Assembly: GCF_933775445.1 (NCBI RefSeq)
Contig: NC_065877.1
Location: 16,616,001 to 16,680,000, forward strand
Reading direction: 5' to 3'
Length of the DNA: 64,000 nt
From: Argentina anserina
Taxonomy: Eukaryota > Streptophyta > Magnoliopsida > Rosales > Rosaceae
Shown: positions 58,201 through 64,000 of the stretch, one piece after another
Position numbering within the stretch: position 1 is the stretch's first letter
Layout: the number at the start of each line of letters is the position of its first letter
Translations under genes and position numbers: made by a program
The notes under the pieces: generated by a model
Told to the model about the DNA's origin: nothing
Database searches by the model: none
Seen by the model: the letters and a program-made list of their open reading frames with translations, nothing else

Positions 58201-58793
58201 ATGGAGGGTTAAGGTTTTGTGTGAGATTGTGTGTTCCGAATTGTGCGGATCTCAAGGAGGAGGTTCTACATGTAGCACACAAATCTCGATATACGGTGCA
58301 CCCAGGGAGCACCAAGATGTATGAGGACCTCCGTAGACAGGTTTGGTGGAATAGGATGAAGAAGGATGTGGCTGAGTATGTGTCTAAGTGCCTCACTTAT
58401 CAAGATTGAAGGCAAAACATCAAAGGTTCACAGGGTTGCTGAAGCCTTTATCTATTCCTCTATGGAAATAGGAACATATTTCCATGGATTTTGTGACAGC
58501 TCTCTGCCTAGGATAAGGAAAGGGCATGCCGCAGTGATAGACTCTCACAGTCAGCACACTTTCTTCCTGTGTCGATGAAGTACTCAGTAGATGAGTTAGG
58601 TAAGCTGTATGTGAATGAGATAGTGAGACTTCATGGTGCACCCATTTCCATTGTGTCGGATCGAGATGCACGTTTCACTTCTAAGTTATGGGGTAGTTTA
58701 CATAAAACTTAGGGAACTACCTTAGATTTGAGCACAACTTTCCACCCACAGACAGATGGACAAACAGAGCGGGTGAATCAGGTGATGGATGAT
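55203..58793 (+). pseudogene. Tekay-type chromovirus gag-pol, 3'-truncated
   Basis: Gag starts at 55203 (RGRRTRGRGRARGGGR), with the capsid core at 55446-55748 (DDALDWWNSTKR, FVDLFRDKYFPS). Two CCHC zinc knuckles lie at 56027-56068 and 56090-56131, the second containing TAA at 56105-56107. The protease reads LFDTRATHSF, with Arg where Gly of the DTG triad is expected. RT has [12 protein letters not shown] and [10 protein letters not shown] (57090-57205), RNase H ends [14 protein letters not shown] (57920-57965), and integrase stops after TTFHPQTDGQTERVNQ at 58793, where an Athila LTR begins. Many frameshifts and stops are present. Confidence 0.9.
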
Positions 58794-60537
58794 TGATATT
58801 AGCACAAAGTGTGACGTTCTTAATATATATATGTCATATTCTTATGCTTTGTTACTTCTTATTTAGTTGTTTTAGGTTTATATTTGTATTTAGTATATTA
58901 GGTAGAGCTATGCCGAATTTGAATGTTTTGATGATGAAATTGTGCTATGATTCCTTACTCAACTAGGATTCTACTTTCCTACTTTCATTATTTCCTATTC
59001 CTTAATTGTCGATTTCGTTTCAGGAAAAACAAATCCTAGATGGACAAGGAGTAGTGGAGTCGCGATGCATTCCTAGTTGGACAAGGAGATCATGTTCGAG
59101 TTGGATAAGGAGAGAAGAGAGGCCGACATAGCATTTCCTAGTTCAAGGTGGAGAGTTACCGTGCAACCCTTGTTTGTCTCCTATTTGGATTTAGTTTCTT
59201 ACAACAAATTGGATTTGGAGTTCAAGAATCAAAGTCTATATCAAAGAAGATTTCAACTTCCCAAACTAATTCTATCTCCTTAATGGGACGACATGAAGGC
59301 TATTTTGACTTCTATATATAGAGGCACATCCTCATTGTTCAAGCATCATCAACCTTGCGCACAAGAAAGCCAAAGCTCTACCGAATTACATACTCACCAA
59401 TCCAGAAAATCCTAAAACCGATTTCACCATACCTTCACCATCCTTTGTCTTCAAGTGCGGGTTCGGTTTGAAGATCCATTCCCTAGAAGTTTTGGCTACG
59501 CCCTTGCGGTTGCATAAGTGTAACCATGACGCTTCTAGTTTTGTTTTCGTGTTTTAATTTCTGTTCTTGGATGATTATGTATTTGCTTTTGATAATTTAT
59601 TTCGACTTTATCTATGAAGTTGTTTATTGATTTCAAGTTATATGAAGATGTAGATTTTTGGTTTTTGTTCTATGATTTTTGGTTTCTGCCATGACATGTC
59701 TTTGGATGATTTCGATATCTATATGTTATGTATGCGAGTAGTAGCATGATATTTAGGTTGTTGGATTAAAGACTTGTGCTATGAACATGTTTACTCTTTT
59801 CAATGTAGTTTCGAAATTGCATAATTGTTAGTTAACTAGGTGACATGCTCAATGAATTCAATATGCGTGGCTTTGGAATTACATGGTAGGATAAGTATGT
59901 TAGATTTCAATAAATGGCGGGTAGCAATAGTTGAATGTGCTAAGTGTCTATGCATATAGATAGCCGAGTACGAGCCTAGATTGCATGATCCAACCTTAGT
60001 TGTTCTTGACTTGTTTTGGCATGAACCTTAGGGAGAATGAACTCTGATTTTCGTTAGCTTTATATGATTTGTTTTGGTGATGTATTGTGTGTTGGTTGGT
60101 TGATCACATGTATATATTAGCTTAGGTTTATTTTATGTTTTTGATCTGAACCTATACGTAAATCTTTATATCTCTTTGTGAAGTCATTGTTAAATGTTTG
60201 TGATTCTTTGCCCTAGGGGATCCCCGGTTTGTGAACGATACCCTCTTGTTTTATACTACTAACGATGTTTACATGGTTGATATTGATGTCGAGTAATCGA
60301 ACCGATCAAATGGCGCCGTTGCAGGGGATCCATAAATATGGATCCTTAATTTTTAATTTCGAATTCACTGTTCATATTGTATATTTGTATATTTTTATCT
60401 TGTTTCGTTGTACATATAGTAATTTTATCTTAGGTTGTTGTTTTGGTGTTTGAGTCAATGATTGTTGTAGGTTATAAATCGAACGGAATAGGTAAAGTTT
60501 TTTTTTGTTAATCTTAGCCTTCACTCTTCATGCTAGC
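58794..60537 (+). mobile_element. Athila LTR, PBS and leader start, nested in Tekay
   Basis: The LTR (58794-60308, 1515 bp) starts TGATATTAGCAC and ends CCGATCA, with a TATA box at 59311. The primer-binding site TGGCGCCGTTGCAGGGGA (60311-60328) matches a tRNA-Asp type site with one change. The leader then runs to 60537, where the next Athila LTR is inserted. A short frame at 59077-59283 inside the LTR has no domain. Confidence 0.85.
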
Positions 60538-63500
60538 TGATAGGAGCACTTTGTGCGACGTTCTGAACATGTTTTTACCTCCATTTGTACTTTACTTAGC
60601 CCTTATTATTGTAGTATAGAGTCATTGAGTCGAGTTAGGAGTCTTTAGTGACGTTCGTTCCCTTTTAGTGCTAAAACGGGTGTAAAATGCAGAAATTGTC
60701 GAGAGTGCTATAGAGTAGTATTCCTTGTCGAACTAGGAAACCTAGTTTGGTTAGGATTTTTATTATTCGATATTTCTGTAACATATATGATTTATATTTA
60801 TTATTTCCTTTCCTTATTTTCAGATTTAAATGTGAGATAATGACTTGGAAATTATGGAAAGAAAGAGGAGAAGAAGGAACCAAAAGGAGAAAAATGAAAG
60901 AAGTAATTTAGTTTCTGAATAAGATGAAAAGGAAGAAGTATGCAGCCTTAAAGGAGAGAAGGTTCATCCGGCCATTAAATGGAAAGAATAAGAAAAGAAG
61001 AAAACAAAAGAAGAAAATGGAAGGAGAGAACAAAGAGATAATTCTGAAGAATGCATGTGGTCTAGAAGAAGGGAGAATGCATGTGACCAACAAAGATGAT
61101 CATCATTCAATCGAGAAGGAAAGAAAAGAAAAAAAAGGAAATACATGGATCAGCCCATTCAAAACCCTAGCAGCCCCTCCTCTCCTCATTCCTCTATAAA
61201 AGGCATGGCCTCCCTCACAATTCACCATCTCTATTCTCTTACAAACAAAGCCGAATTGCTGCCTAAATACATCCAGAAAATTCAAGCCAAAAACCTTCAT
61301 CTATCATCACCAAGCCGTGCTCATCTTCCTCCTCCACCAATTCGAATTCATCTTCCTCCATCCTTCAAGGTTTTCTAATGTGTGATTCATCCATGGCTTG
61401 TAATCTTTCTTTTTATTTTCTGCAAATTTCGAATTCATTGTATGAATCATTGGATGTTATTTTCGGTTTCATATATGAAGAACATAAATTCAGACTTCTT
61501 TGGTTTTATGTTTTGATTGCATGAACTCATGAAATATATGTATGAATCCGTGTGTAGCATCTATGGGCAGTAGGATTTCGAAATTAATTTAGGTTTTATT
61601 TCAATTAATTCCTTGAATTTGTACATCTAAATCAATGCTTGAGGAAGCCAAGGCCATGGTTCTCCTAAGGTTGCGATTTCATTCACCAAAGTGTTCATTG
61701 ATTGAATATGCGCTTCGTGTTTCAATTATGGATACTTATAGGGCTGTGATAGTTCTAGGAATTTGCATGTTTAATCAAGATGAGTGACGCCATGCTTGTG
61801 TAACATGTCTCCAATTCGACTTAATGTGCTTATGTGCTACTTTGTTGTTTAACTAGATGCTTCGTTATGTTGAACTCTCTTTAGCATATGTTTAGGATTG
61901 AACGCTTCGTTGATTCTAAATAATTAAGAAGTCTTAACGATTAGATGAACCGCTTCGGACTCTAATTAGAATTGGAATTGAAATGGACTTAAGAAGAATC
62001 GAAAATACTTGCTGCCTATATGTTGTTCTATGCATGTCATACATGTTTCTTGAGTAGAATTCGTGTTTTGGTTATGTGATGAATGGTTGATCAATTGTAT
62101 ATAAGTAATTTAGGATTTATTTTCAGTTGTAGTTTTAGAATCCAAATCAAATCCCCCAATAACATGATAAGTGTTGAGGCCCTTTTGATTCCCCGGACTG
62201 AACGATCCCTGCTTATTCTATACTAACGATGATGTTTTTCAGGGTATTTTATAGACGTTCTAACCGAACGCTATATCATTTTGGCGCCGTTGCCGGGGAA
62301 TTGATTAATTCTCAATGCTTTGAAGTGTTAATTTTGTGCTATATTGTGAATTGTATAATTGTATTTTGGTTAATATGTATATGTGAACAGTAATCGTAAA
62401 TAGTATGTCTGTGAACAGTAACCCGAAAATATTTAAAAAAAATTGAATTCGTAAATCTTGTATTTGTGATAGAGTTTGTGTTGTTATTTGTTATATTGTT
62501 GTAGTAGTATGCATATAGGATACTTGTTACTCTTAGTTTTATTTTTAGGGAAGCTAAATGTTTATTTATGCTTAGTTTATTGTAAGTTATAAGGTGAACG
62601 GAATAGGTAAAGTCCATTTTGTTAATATTAGCCTTAACCCTCCATTTGTACCTTGCAAAGGTCACTTGGGGTTGATGGCGGCTTTTATTAACACTTTGCG
62701 AGCAATCTAACACACAAAGTTATTCCGAGCTGAGTAAGGGTCTTGCTATTTTCATTACCCTAGTTCAAGGTTTACAAAATTGGATTTCAGAGGGCCATAG
62801 ACTGACATACATCTCGGTGATGGAGTCGATTGGGAAAACATCCTTTCGAGGTTGTGGCCCCCATGGTGTCCAACAAATGAGTCCTGCCTTGTGACTATCT
62901 CTGATTCTAGCTATCCAGCCTTCTGAAACAAAGGAATGAGTTTGTGTCTAGACGACGTACTTAGGCCGCACGTCCACCTCGCTTTTATAACTTAGAAAAT
63001 AACTTTGTATAAATAGATGTATATAGTTTCAAAAGAAAATGATATTCTAATTTTTAAGGTATATCGGATAAAGCAAGACCCTTACCTTGGGCTGTTTCAG
63101 TCCATTGCACAGTTAGCTCCTCTGCTCCACGTACCTTAAAAGTTAGGATTGTGTGTGAATAAAATCAATTAGACTTAGTGATACTCTTACATTTGTAGAT
63201 TTCGAACAAAAAGAAAAAAAAATTGTCTTTAAGTTTAACTATATTTGTATTCAATTGCTAATATTTCTTTTATTTCATTTTATACTTGATCACTAACATT
63301 TTGTGTGTCTTTGTATACCTTAGTTGCCAGATTGGGATTTTAAGAAAGAGTTGGAGAATTCTATTGTTAACAGTTGATTGAAGCTCTCAATGACTTGGGA
63401 AGGACGACAAGTGTTGCAAGAAGCGGAGTTCCACCACACTCTAACTTTTGATTCATGATTTGCATTTAATTTAACTCATACTAACTTTTACTTAATCATT

Positions 63501-64000
63501 AACATTATACTAACTTATTCTTTGAGTTCCCATCTTCACTTTTCTAACGTTCTTTTTCGTGATGCAATACAGTGTAAGAGTGGAGTGAATATGCATTGAG
63601 TTTTGATTGTCAAAGTGGCACAAATTTGGAGGTGTACAACTCCAAGTGGCGTCGCCTACAACTTAAAAAGAAGTGAAGAGTCTAGGCTAAAGGACTATAA
63701 AAGTTAAGCGCTACATGGGAGGCAACCAATTTCAACCGTACCTGTGGTGGAGTCGTCTACGGGAGTTTGCATTTTCTTATCCCTTCACTCTTATGGTTGA
63801 ATTATATATGTGTTGATGTGTGATCTTATTCTATACTTATGAATTACATTCTGATTATTGAGCTTACATTGAGGACAATGTAATTTTCTAATGTGGGGTA
63901 GGGTTGCATGATCATTGTTTGCTGATTTTTGCTTTGATTTCATGATATAAACGAAAAAGAAAGAAATAATTCGTAAAAATGTTTAAAAATTCGAAAAAAA
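60538..64000 (+). mobile_element. Athila-derived element without gag-pol (runs off the window)
   Basis: The LTR (60538-62278) starts TGATAGGAGCAC, has a TATAAAA box at 61195 and ends TATATCA. A perfect site TGGCGCCGTTGCCGGGGA follows at 62282-62299. The leader (62300-63350) shares GGCGGCTTTTATTAACACTT and TAGGCCGCACGTCC with the other Athila leaders. By about 63690-63730 the sequence is already post-integrase Athila 3' sequence (AGCGCTACATGGGAGGCAACC), with GAGGACAATG and TGTGGGG near 63873-63898. No gag or pol domain lies between, so this is a large internal deletion derivative or a LARD-like nonautonomous form. Minus-strand frame 62339-62713 is spurious. Confidence 0.75.

Noticed and set aside
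60908..61199. Lys/Glu-rich frame before the TATA box of the last Athila LTR
   Set aside because: It is low-complexity purine-rich LTR sequence, and the frame overlaps LTR promoter features.
62339..62713. 124-codon minus-strand frame rich in Asn/Ile/Thr
   Set aside because: It lies in the Athila leader directly after the primer-binding site; the composition is AT-driven and no domain is seen.

Overview
The window looks like nuclear DNA of a flowering plant, almost certainly a eudicot. It is AT-rich. Two host-type genes have plant exon-intron structure: an alpha carbonic anhydrase and a rhomboid-like/UBA gene. Around them is a dense nest of plant LTR retrotransposons of the Athila, Tekay (Del-like chromovirus), Tat/Ogre and Ty1/copia types. 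The species cannot be fixed from the sequence alone. The only host gene that reads as intact is the alpha carbonic anhydrase at 36075-40180 (+): seven exons, 296 codons, signal peptide and all zinc ligands present.

Layout. 1-2650 is the 3' end of an Athila-type gypsy element, cut by a 2375-bp solo LTR (2656-5030, TSD CATTA). 5036-7009 is decayed LTR-like sequence. 7155-7740 is a broken, unidentified exon-like stretch. 8103-12888 is the 3' half of an RBL15-type rhomboid/UBA gene, now a pseudogene; an Athila solo LTR sits in it between two 210-bp direct repeats that each hold a whole exon. 12870-18935 is a repeat block: fold-back copies surround a degenerate tandem array built on a 10-bp phased motif. 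19177-19590 is a fold-back MITE. 20342-24817 (minus) holds fragments of a Ulp1-like protease gene and an F-box/FBA gene.

24961-35669 is a stack of nested elements. A Ty1/copia gag fragment abuts a 5'-truncated Tekay pol. The Tekay 3' LTR is split by a TIR element (29318-35089), and that element is split in turn by another solo LTR (32337-34811, TSD AGGGA), which separates a candidate first coding exon into two parts. The carbonic anhydrase follows, then a hAT-like nonautonomous element (41352-42222).

42562-52195 is a minus-strand Tat/Ogre-type element. Its gag is one frame broken by three stops, its pol is frameshifted, its RNase H region is deleted, and only 19 bases of its 5' LTR remain. 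From 52196 to the end, Athila LTRs and leaders are nested with a second Tekay element (54571-58793). The last Athila copy (60538 onward) runs from its tRNA-Asp-type primer-binding site through leader sequence into the usual 3' untranslated region without any gag-pol.

No tRNA or rRNA gene, no CRISPR array and no bacterial-type system was seen. The most unusual signals are the 210-bp duplication around the solo LTR, the 10-bp phased repeat array, and a coiled-coil reading frame lying antisense in the presumed LTR of the Tat element.
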